A DNA stretch of 54,675 nucleotides from positions 1 to 54,675 of the forward strand of contig JAHITZ010000025.1 in assembly GCA_018817405.1 (NCBI GenBank), read 5' to 3'. The notes beneath the pieces are model-generated. The model had not been told where the DNA came from, did no database searches, and was given only the letters and a program-made list of their open reading frames with translations. Both the position numbers and the translations under genes were made by a program. Source of the DNA: Nanobdellota archaeon. Lineage in GTDB: Archaea; Nanobdellota; Nanobdellia; Pacearchaeales; GW2011-AR1. Positions 36,892-46,756 of the stretch are shown here, one piece after another; within the stretch, counting starts at the first letter, position 1; each line of letters begins with the position of its first letter.

Positions 36892-38220
36892 TTATAAGTT
36901 TTTCGCTTCTTCCCTCCTGCTTCTACGCGAAGGCGATTTCACTATCTCTCCATCTCTATCGCTTATCTTCCCACCACCCCTCAACTCCGAACGAGATCCT
37001 TTATCATATTTTTTCTTTCCCTTCCCGTTTTTGACTAGCGTGTAGCTGAATATTGGGCCCAGCACAAACAACACAACTAAGCTCACAGCTCTTCCCAACA
37101 ATGCCGCTGATAAAGATTCTGCCGGTGTTATGCCGATTGTCATTGCCGAGAAGACGATGATTGCCTCGTTGATTCCTAAACTTCCGGGGGTGATGCTTAT
37201 CAACAATCCCAAACTTCCTATGGCAGACAAAAATATACAAGAAGCAAAACCCACATCAATTCCAAACACTCTGAATTGCAGCCAAAGCATCAATGAACTA
37301 ATCAATACCTGAATAAGCGTAATCACCAGAGTAACTGCAATAACTCGCCCGTTCTTCTTTATCAGGTGCCAGCCATTCACAACCTTGATAAAACGATTCA
37401 ACCACTTGTCAAATGAACTAAGCCCGCTATCATTTCCATCATCCCTATATCCCTTCTTACCCAATCCATCGCTATCACTCAACCCATCTTTCATCCCTCC
37501 CAATCCATCGCTATCACTCAACCCATCTTTCATCCCTCCCAATCCATCGCTATCTCCCAACTCACCTTCATCGCCTTTTCTCAGTTTACTCACCTTCCCG
37601 CTATTCAACTCACCACCCCTCAACTCCGAACGGGATTTCTGCGATAATGAGCGAGCGGAGCGAGCCGTATCATTGAAGCTATTTTTTCCCTTCCGACCTC
37701 TTTCTTTAAACTTCGGACTTACAAAGATAATTCCCAGCATGCCAATGAACACAACATCAAAGATAACAAAAAGTATCCATGAAAACACACCAGTAGTAAA
37801 GTAAATCCAGAGCGTGCTAACAATTCCCAAAGCACTTCCAACTAGGAAGATCAGGACATAAACAGCCGAAAGCGTGGCAAGGAAGTGAACATAGGCAAAG
37901 TCGTACTTCTTCTTCAGATAAACCGCCCGAGCCGCCATGCCGCCACGGAATGGCGTTATTAGGTTGTAGAAGCCCGTGATGATTGCCAGGGCGAATGATT
38001 CCCAAATAGGCATGATGACTTTCAAAGCGCGGAGGAGAGTGTTGTTGAGACAGGCAATAAAAGAATAAGTCACAAGAACCCCCACAATCAAAGCCACAAG
38101 CAGCCACGGATTCGCAACACTCAAACCGGCAAAGTCAGTCCTATGAGAATAGCCGTAGTATCCAAGCCATGCTACAAGAAGGATTAATACAAGCGCTGAG
38201 ATAATTGTTTTAGCTTTCAT
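36892..38220 (-). CDS. UPF0104/LPG-synthase-TM flippase-like protein with long low-complexity inserts
   Basis: NLITPFRGGMAARAVYLKKKYDFAYVHFLATLSAVYVL; GSLGLLISITPGSLGINEAIIVF; insert between TM blocks; start probably MKAKTIISALV. Confidence 0.82.
   Translation of the reverse strand: MKAKTIISALVLILLVAWLGYYGYSHRTDFAGLSVANPWLLVALIVGVLVTYSFIACLNNTLLRALKVIMPIWESFALAIITGFYNLITPFRGGMAARAVYLKKKYDFAYVHFLATLSAVYVLIFLVGSALGIVSTLWIYFTTGVFSWILFVIFDVVFIGMLGIIFVSPKFKERGRKGKNSFNDTARSARSLSQKSRSELRGGELNSGKVSKLRKGDEGELGDSDGLGGMKDGLSDSDGLGGMKDGLSDSDGLGKKGYRDDGNDSGLSSFDKWLNRFIKVVNGWHLIKKNGRVIAVTLVITLIQVLISSLMLWLQFRVFGIDVGFASCIFLSAIGSLGLLISITPGSLGINEAIIVFSAMTIGITPAESLSAALLGRAVSLVVLFVLGPIFSYTLVKNGKGKKKYDKGSRSELRGGGKISDRDGEIVKSPSRRSRREEAKNL
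37462..37554. repeat. 39-nt tandem repeat, about 2.4 copies, in coding sequence
   Basis: CAATCCATCGCTATCACTCAACCCATCTTTCATCCCTCC at 37462-37500 and 37501-37539, partial third copy. Confidence 0.92.
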
Positions 38221-39110
38221 TTTGTATAAACCTCCTTTGCTACAGAAAACCAAAACGAAAAGTAACCAATCAAAATCAAAAATCCAACAGGAACGACCTT
38301 TCTAGCTGATAAACTTCTTGACTTAATCGCGTTCATAAAGGTTCTTCCAGCAGCAACAAAAGGAAGAAACAAAAGGGCGACAGAAAACAAGACCTTATTT
38401 TTTAGTAAAGAAGCAAATTTCATCTTTGGATATCTCGTCCTAGTTAAGTAAAATCCCTTGCCTGACAAATTCATTTTTCTAACCAGATTTTTTAATGTGC
38501 CTTTAGTCTTATGCCTTATTTCAGGTTTAGGAGAATAAAGAATCTTCTTGTCAAACTTACGAACTAGCTTCTGCCCCAAATCTATATCCTCGCCATAATA
38601 TTTGAAACTGCCAAACAAACCAACAGCCTCAAGATCCTTCTTCCTAAAAATAGAATTACAAGTTATTGCGACTTCAACTTCAATGTAACTCTCACCACCC
38701 CACCAATTAAACTCTAGGGTATGAAGCGCCTTACTAAACGTGTTGTCATAATAATTTTTAATCTTCCCGATTACCCCAATATTATTCTTTTTAGACTTCA
38801 ACTCAGAATATAAAAATTTCAACCATTCCTTGTCTGCAACACAATCAGAATCTATAAATGCTATAAATTCACCTTTTGCTTTCTTTATCGCAAGATTCCT
38901 CGCAGATGCAGGCCCGCCGTTCTTCTTCCAAAAATATCTAACATTACCAAACTTCTTTAGTTTCTCTTTTATATCAGATTTCGAGCCGTCTTCAATGACA
39001 ATAATCTCAAACTTCTCTTTTACCTTTTGATTCCTTAACTCACTCACACAATGCATAAGATTATCTTCATCATTATATACAGGAACTATTATTGATATTT
39101 TAGGTTTCAC
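38217..39110 (-). CDS. Glycosyltransferase family 2
   Basis: ISIIVPVYNDEDNLMHCV, GEFIAFIDSDCV, YYGEDIDLGQKL. Confidence 0.9.
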   Translation of the reverse strand: MKPKISIIVPVYNDEDNLMHCVSELRNQKVKEKFEIIVIEDGSKSDIKEKLKKFGNVRYFWKKNGGPASARNLAIKKAKGEFIAFIDSDCVADKEWLKFLYSELKSKKNNIGVIGKIKNYYDNTFSKALHTLEFNWWGGESYIEVEVAITCNSIFRKKDLEAVGLFGSFKYYGEDIDLGQKLVRKFDKKILYSPKPEIRHKTKGTLKNLVRKMNLSGKGFYLTRTRYPKMKFASLLKNKVLFSVALLFLPFVAAGRTFMNAIKSRSLSARKVVPVGFLILIGYFSFWFSVAKEVYTK

Positions 39111-40858
39111 TTTCTACTCTCCAAGAGAATAAAGTTGTCATCATTATAAATAATATCAAAATTATCAAAAGAAGAGCTAATTTCAGAAGCGTTAGACCAG
39201 TCAAGAGAGATCTTAGTAAAATCAGATACATCCTCTTGATTGAACTTTTTATTAAATAGGATAAATTTTGGAGAGTAAGTTCTTAGCAAATCCTTATTAG
39301 ACAACGGATCGAATAGCATCTTATAAGTTTCACCTATCCTAATGATATTTTCTTCATAATCCACATCGGAAACTTTATCTTCAGGCAAAGATACGACTTT
39401 GTTTTTTGTTAATCCTTCTAGATGATAATTAGTAGTCGGGTCAGAAAGTACAAGCACATTAGAACTAACTAAAACCTCTGGCAACTTATACTCCACAGGC
39501 ACATTCCCATAATATCTTCCGACACTAGAGTTTACAACATTTGTAAAAGTAAACAAAAAAACGAGAAGAACAAAAAGAGAATAGATAAGAACAATATACT
39601 TCTTCCTCTCTGTTACCTTATCAAAAGCCCATGAAACTAAAAAAACCAATGGGATTTTACCAAAGAACAAGAACCTCCAATAGGTCTTCAAAGGTAACCC
39701 AACATACCCTAACAAATAAGGACCAAAAGAAATAGCACACCAATACAAAATCAGAAAGAGTAAGAACCCCCTCCCTTTATTCATAAAGTTTGGCAGTATT
39801 AAAACAAAGGCCAACAAAAGAGGCAAAAAACTTAGGTACCATGAATTTACCTGAGAAAAGGATAGGTGGCTGTCCAAGATTCCGCTATTAACTAGCTGGA
39901 CCATGACAATGCTAAATATCAATAATAAGATCAGTGCCTTAGAAAGGTCCATTTCCGGTAGCTTAAAATTATTCATTCTTGCTAAATAACCATAAACATA
40001 AATTCCAAGAAAAGATAAACCCACAGACAAAACAAGAATAAGATAAGAGTTCGTCTCAGATAAAAAGCCAAGAACAGAATAAAGGGGCCAAAAATGAGAT
40101 AAAATAAAAGAGACCAAAGTCCCTATGATAATATTTCTCCCAATTATCCTCTGATTATTAAAAAGGCAATAGGCCCCAATTGATATTAAAATTAGGATCA
40201 GGAATAATCCAGTCAATATGTGCAATAAAATAACTACCAAAGAAAAAAAAGAAGCAAAAAATATCCACTTAATACTTTTATTCTTCAGATATTCAACAGT
40301 TGTGTAAACAGACAAAAAGAAAAAAGAAAGTGCAAAAAATTGAGGTAAATAGAAGTTATAAGTTAAACCGTGTAAGGAAATAATCCCAGACCATCTAATA
40401 AGAGGAATCTCTGTTAAAACAAGAAGCAAGATAGTGAAAAGTAAAGCACCCCTATCACTTCCAAATAAAGACCTATAAAGCAAAAATGAAGAAAAGACGA
40501 ATAAAATTATTGCCAAAAATCCGACAAAATAAAGATTTGTAAGTATAGAAGAACTCTCTTCCGAGAGATATGAAAAGACACTTGCTGTAAAGTGTATCCT
40601 AGAAAGGCCGATTAGGTCACTCCTTAAAAAAAAGTTTTGTATTACAAAAAATGCATCATTATGGAAGTCCTGAGCAGTGAAATCAAAAGCTCTAAACCCT
40701 ACCTTAGAGACTTCCTTAACATTACTCATAGCGGATAACAAGTCACCTGTAAGTGCATAGTTTTTCTGAATCCCAAAATAAGCTACTGCGATAAAACAAA
40801 AACTTAGTAACACTAAATAAATTAAAATCTTGCTCCCTTTCATCACAACCCCCTCCAA
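39107..40858 (-). CDS. Multi-TM membrane protein (GT-C-like)
   Basis: More than 10 TM segments in a glycosyltransferase cluster. Confidence 0.7.
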   Translation of the reverse strand: MEGVVMKGSKILIYLVLLSFCFIAVAYFGIQKNYALTGDLLSAMSNVKEVSKVGFRAFDFTAQDFHNDAFFVIQNFFLRSDLIGLSRIHFTASVFSYLSEESSSILTNLYFVGFLAIILFVFSSFLLYRSLFGSDRGALLFTILLLVLTEIPLIRWSGIISLHGLTYNFYLPQFFALSFFFLSVYTTVEYLKNKSIKWIFFASFFSLVVILLHILTGLFLILILISIGAYCLFNNQRIIGRNIIIGTLVSFILSHFWPLYSVLGFLSETNSYLILVLSVGLSFLGIYVYGYLARMNNFKLPEMDLSKALILLLIFSIVMVQLVNSGILDSHLSFSQVNSWYLSFLPLLLAFVLILPNFMNKGRGFLLFLILYWCAISFGPYLLGYVGLPLKTYWRFLFFGKIPLVFLVSWAFDKVTERKKYIVLIYSLFVLLVFLFTFTNVVNSSVGRYYGNVPVEYKLPEVLVSSNVLVLSDPTTNYHLEGLTKNKVVSLPEDKVSDVDYEENIIRIGETYKMLFDPLSNKDLLRTYSPKFILFNKKFNQEDVSDFTKISLDWSNASEISSSFDNFDIIYNDDNFILLESRK

Positions 40859-42027
40859 ACCTTATCATAAACCTTAGCAATATCCCTCCAATCATACCCC
40901 TCAAGGTTGGCCTTAACTCTTCCGCGCTTCTCTGCAACAAACTTCAAAACATCACTCGCATTCTTGTAAACATAAACACCCTTAAGCTTCTTACTCATCT
41001 CTCTATGCGTCTTCAACTCTGATACAAGAACAGGAACTTCACAAGAAAGATATTCCAAGATCTTCAAAGGCACACTATTCTCATAAATAAAGATATTGGG
41101 CAAGTGGCATAAACCAAAGTCACAAGCAGCAATTATCTTAGGAACATCCTTGTGTTCGACATTTCCAACAAAAACAACATTCTTTACCAAGTCAAGTTCC
41201 ATAACTCTCTTTTTCAAATCAGTCAAAGCATCTCCTTCTCCAACAAACATCAACTTAACCTTCTTGTTCTTCTCAACAACTTTCTTGAAAATATCCAAAA
41301 ACTCATCAAGCTTTCTTATCTTAGCAATTCCACCAATACTCCCAATCAACACATCATTCTTCTTTATCCCATGCTTTGACCTTGTGTTTGATTTAACATT
41401 CCTAAACTTCTTAGTATCAATTCCAGAAGGACTAACAGCTATCTTCTGCTTTCTCCTTATCCTACAAACATCTTCATAATATTCCCTCAAACCTTCTGTA
41501 ATAAAAATAAACTGATCAACAAACCTACACAAAAACCTTTCTTCAGAATAAAGAGCCCATCTATAAAGCGGAACAACCTTCTTGTTAATGAATCCTCTAC
41601 CAATTGACATATCAATCCACGGACTTCTAATATCATAAACCAACTTCACATTCTTATTATGAAATGCCTTAAACAACACACCACCAAGCAAAGACGAATT
41701 AGGGTAAAGACAATGCACAATATCAATCGCATTCTTATCATGCTCTCTCTTTAGGATTGACCTAACCTCAAAACTAAACTTAATATTATCCTTAATCGAA
41801 TACGTGCTTGATTTCAACTGATAGATTTTCTTACAAAGCTTCTTTATCTCACTCGGGACATTCTTCGACTTACCAACAATCAAGTTAATCTCAAAGGTCC
41901 CGCTCTTCTTTATGTTTCTCAATAAATCTGTCAAGTAAACAGACAAAGGCAACGGTGCTCCTAACGGTGTGTTCTGAACAATGAATATCCTTTTCATCTC
42001 AACACCCCTCCTCTCTTTCTTCTTCAT
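40843..42027 (-). CDS. Glycosyltransferase family 4/1
   Basis: IAVSPSGIDTKKF, VGEGDALTDLKKRV, PLKILEYLSCEVPVLVSEL; start may be MKRIFIV at 41997. Confidence 0.88.
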   Translation of the reverse strand: MKKKERRGVEMKRIFIVQNTPLGAPLPLSVYLTDLLRNIKKSGTFEINLIVGKSKNVPSEIKKLCKKIYQLKSSTYSIKDNIKFSFEVRSILKREHDKNAIDIVHCLYPNSSLLGGVLFKAFHNKNVKLVYDIRSPWIDMSIGRGFINKKVVPLYRWALYSEERFLCRFVDQFIFITEGLREYYEDVCRIRRKQKIAVSPSGIDTKKFRNVKSNTRSKHGIKKNDVLIGSIGGIAKIRKLDEFLDIFKKVVEKNKKVKLMFVGEGDALTDLKKRVMELDLVKNVVFVGNVEHKDVPKIIAACDFGLCHLPNIFIYENSVPLKILEYLSCEVPVLVSELKTHREMSKKLKGVYVYKNASDVLKFVAEKRGRVKANLEGYDWRDIAKVYDKVWRGL

Positions 42028-42338
42028 CCCAACACCCCTCCTCTCTTCCTTCTCATACCAAACCCCCGCCTTCCCTGCTTGTTATCTCCATCCAGCACAA
42101 CCTAGCCAAATCATATCCAAATACAAAACCAAATACGTACTTAATTCCTAAATGAATTCCAAAATAAATAAGATCCTCTGTCATGCTTCATCTTCCTCCC
42201 AAATAATGCCAATTTTACTACTCCTAAACATAAAAAACCTTGCTCACAAGGGGTTAAAAACCTTACTGTTTGTGTAACTCCAGAGTTATTACAAAAGCTA
42301 ATACCAATTTTTATTAAGTGGAAACACCATTCTTGTAA

Positions 42339-42655
42339 ATGGGCAACCTATTTGAAGTCTCCGATAAAACTGGCAGAAAAATACACCTTACTAAAGAAAG
42401 GTGGAAACACATCTTAAAACATCCAGTATTGGAGAAAACCAGATAGAACTAATAAAAGAAACATTAAAACAGCCATTAACAATACGATATTTCTCAGAAG
42501 ATGAGAGCGTAAGATACTTTTACAAAGACCTGAAAAATAAATCTCCCCAGGAAAGATACCTCTTCGTCTCAGTTAAATATTTAAACGGAGATGGATTTGT
42601 CATAACATCATTTTTCACCAACAAAATAAAAGGAATAAAATGGAAAGCGAAATGA
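42339..42655 (+). pseudogene. Frameshifted BECR/PBECR-like toxin
   Basis: MGNLFEVSDKTGRKIHLTKERWKHILKHPVLEKTR* then next frame NQIELIKETLKQPLTIRYFSEDESVRYFYKDLKNKSPQERYLFVSVKYLNGDGFVITSFFTNKIKG; break at AAAA 42435-42438. Confidence 0.65.
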
Positions 42656-42876
42656 ACATCTACTACGACGAAGAAGGAGATTACCTAGAGATATCAACAG
42701 GAGACATCTCAAACTGTTACTTCGATAATGAAGGCGAGGGAATCTTCAAAATTGTTGACAAAGAAACAGAAGAAATCAAAGGAATATCAATACACAGCTT
42801 CAAGGCCAGAACAAAAAAGCTAGAAGAAATAAGCGTTTCTCTCCCCTTCAAGTTAAACATTTCACTTCTTGGTTAA
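42640..42876 (+). CDS. DUF2283 family protein (putative antitoxin)
   Basis: MNIYYDEEGDYLEISTGDISNCYFDNEGEGIFKIVDKETEEIKGISIHSF. Confidence 0.8.
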   Translation: MESEMNIYYDEEGDYLEISTGDISNCYFDNEGEGIFKIVDKETEEIKGISIHSFKARTKKLEEISVSLPFKLNISLLG

Positions 42877-43111
42877 CACTCATCTTTTATTCCATGCTGC
42901 ACGCCAACAGATTTTTTTCCAATTTTCCTTAATGCGCCACGCCACGAAAAAGCCTCACCTTACCCGCGACCACCACAACCATCCCCGCAATCCCCTTGAC
43001 CACAACTTTCATCCCCTCTAATCTCATCATCCCTGCCATTGCAATGAACTTCCCAAACCTTGCCGCTACCAAAACCAGAACCATCACCATCGCCCCCACA
43101 ACTTCCAAATA

Positions 43112-44210
43112 TCATCTCACCGACCTCCTCACCCTAACGTCCTCACCCAACTTCCCCCCATTTGTTTTCCTAATATGATTATCAACTCTCTCAATCCCAC
43201 CATTCAGCTTATTCAAAATCTCGCTGTTCTCAACATCCTGTCTCTTCAACCTATACAAAATCTCATCCTGTGTTGTCTTAATCGTCTTCATCATATCTGC
43301 TATCAAAGCCAGTATTCCCAACGCAAGGCCAAAAATCATAAAGAACACAGATACATTGAACAGCGTCCTCACCGGCGTAGTAGCATGATAAATCAACCAA
43401 TAAACAAAACTAACTCCTCCCCCAATCATTCCTAAAAACAGTATAACAAGAGCAGGCATGCCGAAAAAATCCAGCGGTTTTGTATCCCTAGTTGCCTTTG
43501 CAATTATACCCAGACTCTTAAACCCATACTTCCTCAAATTCCCAGAAATCTTTGAATCTCTCTTCTTGTGATAAACAACCTTCAACGGAATCTCCTTAAT
43601 CCTCATTCCCTTCTCAATCAAATCAATAAAAACTTCCTGCGTGTAAGTAAACTTTCCCTTAAGCGTCAGCCTCAACGCCGCCTCTCGCCCATAAGCCCGA
43701 AAACCACACTGCGTGTCTGTAAATTTCTCTTTTGTTATCCGGGAAATCAGATTTGTAAATCTCCTATTCCCCCACTTCTTCAACCAGGGCATATTCTTTG
43801 TCATGTTTGGATTCAAAAACCTGGAGCAAGTGACCATATCTGCTTCATGTCGAAGTATCGGCCTGACCAAATTCTCTATATCCTTTGAATCAAACTGCCC
43901 ATCACCGTCAATATTAACAATTATATCAGCCCCAAGCTTCAGCGCCATATCAATCCCTTTCTTAAAATTCACACCCAACCCAACATTCTGCTTCTGCTTG
44001 AAAATATAATCTGCCCCTGCCCTTTTCGCAACCTCTGCTGTTTTATCCCCGGAATAATCATCCATAACCATAACCTCAACCTCGGCAATTCCATTAACCT
44101 TTCGCGGCACATCCCGAATGACTTTCCCAATAGTCGCTTCCTCATTATACGCAGGAATCATAACAATGACCTTCTGCTTTTTACTACTAGTATCCAATGA
44201 GTTTATCATG
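43112..44210 (-). CDS. Polyprenyl-phosphate glycosyltransferase (GT2, DPM1-like)
   Basis: VIVMIPAYNEEATIGKVI, NIDGDGQFDSKDI, FTDTQCGFRAY, C-terminal TM pair; start probably MINSLDTSSK. Confidence 0.9.
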
Positions 44211-44311
44211 CATTTCCAACTAGATATCATTATATAAACTTTACTATTTGCTGTAATTCCAGAGTAACTACACATAGCAAAGCTTAAAAACCTCGTATAA
44301 CAACAGAAAAC

Positions 44312-45268
44312 ATGTCAGTTAGCGCACATGCAGGAAAAAACAAAACAACAGCTTTCCTACTTTCAGCATTTATCATCGCCATGCTCATACTTGCAGGACC
44401 GGCACAAGGCTTCTCCCTAAATCTAACACTAGACAACCAAAACCCAGCTCAAGGAAACATAATCACATTTACCGCAGAAATCACAATCCCTGCAGGAGAA
44501 CAACTGCCAATAGATTTCCTAAATCTAGAACTCACAGGCCCAGAAACCCAAACCTGCAAATTCACACCCCAAGGCCAAATAATCGAAGGATGCAAAGACA
44601 TAACAATAACCCCCTCCCAAGACGCAAACTTCGGCTATGGTTACGGATACAACTATTTCGGATTTGGTTATGGTTACGGATACAACTTCGGCTACGGTTA
44701 CGGTTATGAATCTGGCAAACTAAAATATAAAATCACCCTCAACACTGCCAACTACCAAATCGGCGACTATACAACAGAACTAAAAGTCAAAATACAAAAC
44801 AATGAGTTCTCAGAACAAGGACCTGGATTCACAATTCATCAAGTAAGTAGTGGCGGAGGAGGCTGCAGAACAGCCTGGCAATGCACAGAATGGAGCAAAT
44901 GCACCGACGGCATTCAAACAAGAACTTGCGAAAAAGTAAAAATCAATTGTTACGCAGACCCAGCACCAGAGCAGACAATGACATGCACCACAGAATCTGA
45001 AACATTAGCAGGCCAAAACAACCAAAATCAAAATGAACCAATAGACTTAAATCTTGAACAAGACGATGAACAAACCAAAGAACAATTTGTTTCAAGAATA
45101 ACAGGAGCAGTTACAGGAGTTGTAAGCGATGCATTAAACTCAAAAAAAGGAATCATCGTGCTCATCATGATGGTTTCTATTGTTGCAGCACTAAGCATTG
45201 TTGTCTGGATTAAAAGAATAAAGTACCAAAAATCAAATCTCTCACCAAGTAGTTTTTACCATTCTTAA
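44312..45268 (+). CDS. Secreted surface protein with YGYGY-rich and TSP1-like segments (paralog 1)
   Basis: Signal peptide; GYGYGYNYFGFGYGYGYNFGYGYGY; WQCTEWSKCTDGIQTRTC; C-terminal TM. Confidence 0.82.
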   Translation: MSVSAHAGKNKTTAFLLSAFIIAMLILAGPAQGFSLNLTLDNQNPAQGNIITFTAEITIPAGEQLPIDFLNLELTGPETQTCKFTPQGQIIEGCKDITITPSQDANFGYGYGYNYFGFGYGYGYNFGYGYGYESGKLKYKITLNTANYQIGDYTTELKVKIQNNEFSEQGPGFTIHQVSSGGGGCRTAWQCTEWSKCTDGIQTRTCEKVKINCYADPAPEQTMTCTTESETLAGQNNQNQNEPIDLNLEQDDEQTKEQFVSRITGAVTGVVSDALNSKKGIIVLIMMVSIVAALSIVVWIKRIKYQKSNLSPSSFYHS

Positions 45269-45316
45269 ATTACAACACATAGTAACATTTAAAAAGTTCA
45301 CTTTACAACCAAAATC

Positions 45317-46195
45317 ATGGCTAAAAGCAAGATTTTCTCACTTTTGTTTACAGCATTTGTAATAGGACTCCTTGTCGTGACAGGCCCTGTGCAAAGTTTT
45401 TCTCTAGACTTAGATTTAAACAAAATCCGTCCAGAAAAAGGAGAAACAATTACATTCACAGCAGATATCACAATTGACTCTGGAGAAAGAGTGCCAATAG
45501 ATTTCCTAACTTTAGAACTCACAGGCCCAGAAACCCAAACATGCAAATTCACACCCCAAGGCCAAATAATCGAAGGATGCAAAGACATAACAGTGACAAA
45601 GCTCCAGGATTCAGATTATGCTTACGGTTATGGGTATAATTTTGGATATGGTTACGGCTTTACCGAAGGAAAACTATCTTACAGAATCAGATTAGACACA
45701 TCAGATTACAAGACCGGAGAGTACACAACAGAATTAAAAGTTAAAATTCAAAACGATGAATTCTCAAAAAAAGGACCAAAATTGACAATAAAAAATAAAT
45801 CTGGAGGCGAGCCTGTCTGCTATCCAGAATGGGACTGCGACGCTTGGAGCCCTTGCATCCAAGGTTTGCAATTCAGAACCTGCTACCGAAATCTTAATTA
45901 CTGCTATATTGAAGAAAAACCCATAGAAGAAAGAACATGCTCAGTAGAAAGTGATGCACAATACAAAGACACAATGATTATACTGAACACAGCTCAAGAA
46001 AACAAAAACATTCCACCAGAAACCAAATCAACTATAACACTCTCAAGCCTCGGCTTCAGCGAAGGCCTGCAGTTTATAATTATCCTGCTACTATTGAACT
46101 GCATCATAACTACATTAAATATTATTGTTAAAGTAACAAAGCTCCGAAATTACAGAAAAAGGCGCTTCCAAAACTTGCGAAAAAATAAAAAGTAA
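45317..46195 (+). CDS. Secreted surface protein with YGYGY-rich and TSP1-like segments (paralog 2)
   Basis: YAYGYGYNFGYGYGF; WDCDAWSPCIQGLQFRTC; C-terminal TM. Confidence 0.82.
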   Translation: MAKSKIFSLLFTAFVIGLLVVTGPVQSFSLDLDLNKIRPEKGETITFTADITIDSGERVPIDFLTLELTGPETQTCKFTPQGQIIEGCKDITVTKLQDSDYAYGYGYNFGYGYGFTEGKLSYRIRLDTSDYKTGEYTTELKVKIQNDEFSKKGPKLTIKNKSGGEPVCYPEWDCDAWSPCIQGLQFRTCYRNLNYCYIEEKPIEERTCSVESDAQYKDTMIILNTAQENKNIPPETKSTITLSSLGFSEGLQFIIILLLLNCIITTLNIIVKVTKLRNYRKRRFQNLRKNKK

Positions 46196-46472
46196 GTCAA
46201 AAAAATAGAGTTGTTGTGAATAAAACTTTGAAATAAATATCGAGAACCCTCCACTAAAGTTACAATGTTTCTGCATTAATTATTTTTACGATTTCATTTG
46301 AAAAGTTAAGGTAATCAAACGGAAAATTATTATTTTCTCTAAGTATTGCGCTAAGGCAACTCCACCACTAATTTCCTACTCATCGCACATCTAAAAAAAT
46401 AGTGTTTTTAATTATTTATGTCTAATTATGAACAACCAAAAGGCTTAAAAAACCCACTTCTCTCGAACCACC

Positions 46473-46748
46473 ATGAGACACAGCACACGAAACACTCTAG
46501 CGAGCTTCCTAGTTAGCGCAGCAGCTCTCGGAGCAAGCACAGAAAGAGCAGAAGCAGTTATTTGCGATGGCATATCCTCTCAAGGACCTCTGTCGGTTTG
46601 TTCTGTCCGTCAAACAACATACACTCCAATTGAACCATTATTCAGTGAATCTCAGGCAATTGGAATCCTCGCGACAGGAGCCCTATTATCAATCGGTGCT
46701 TATTTCGCCGGCAGAAACGAAGAAGATTATGATCATAATTTTGACTAA
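46473..46748 (+). CDS. Small secreted/membrane protein
   Basis: N-terminal signal-like segment and C-terminal TM. Confidence 0.55.
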   Translation: MRHSTRNTLASFLVSAAALGASTERAEAVICDGISSQGPLSVCSVRQTTYTPIEPLFSESQAIGILATGALLSIGAYFAGRNEEDYDHNFD

Positions 46749-46756
46749 TCTAGAGA

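Noticed and set aside
37462-37554. Possible CRISPR array
   Set aside because: Contiguous 39-nt (13-codon) tandem units without spacers, within a coding frame.
37385-37804. ORF 37385..37804 (+), Pro/Ser-rich repeats
   Set aside because: Antisense to the flippase-like gene; the repeats are the complement of its coding tandem repeat.
40743-40940. ORF 40743..40940 (-) and other overlapping alternative-frame ORFs in the track
   Set aside because: Overlap well-supported genes in other frames and show no recognisable motifs.
42929-43108. Minus-strand hydrophobic ORF ending RLFRGVAH*
   Set aside because: Low-complexity, G/T-rich on that strand, uncertain start; cannot be separated from compositional bias.
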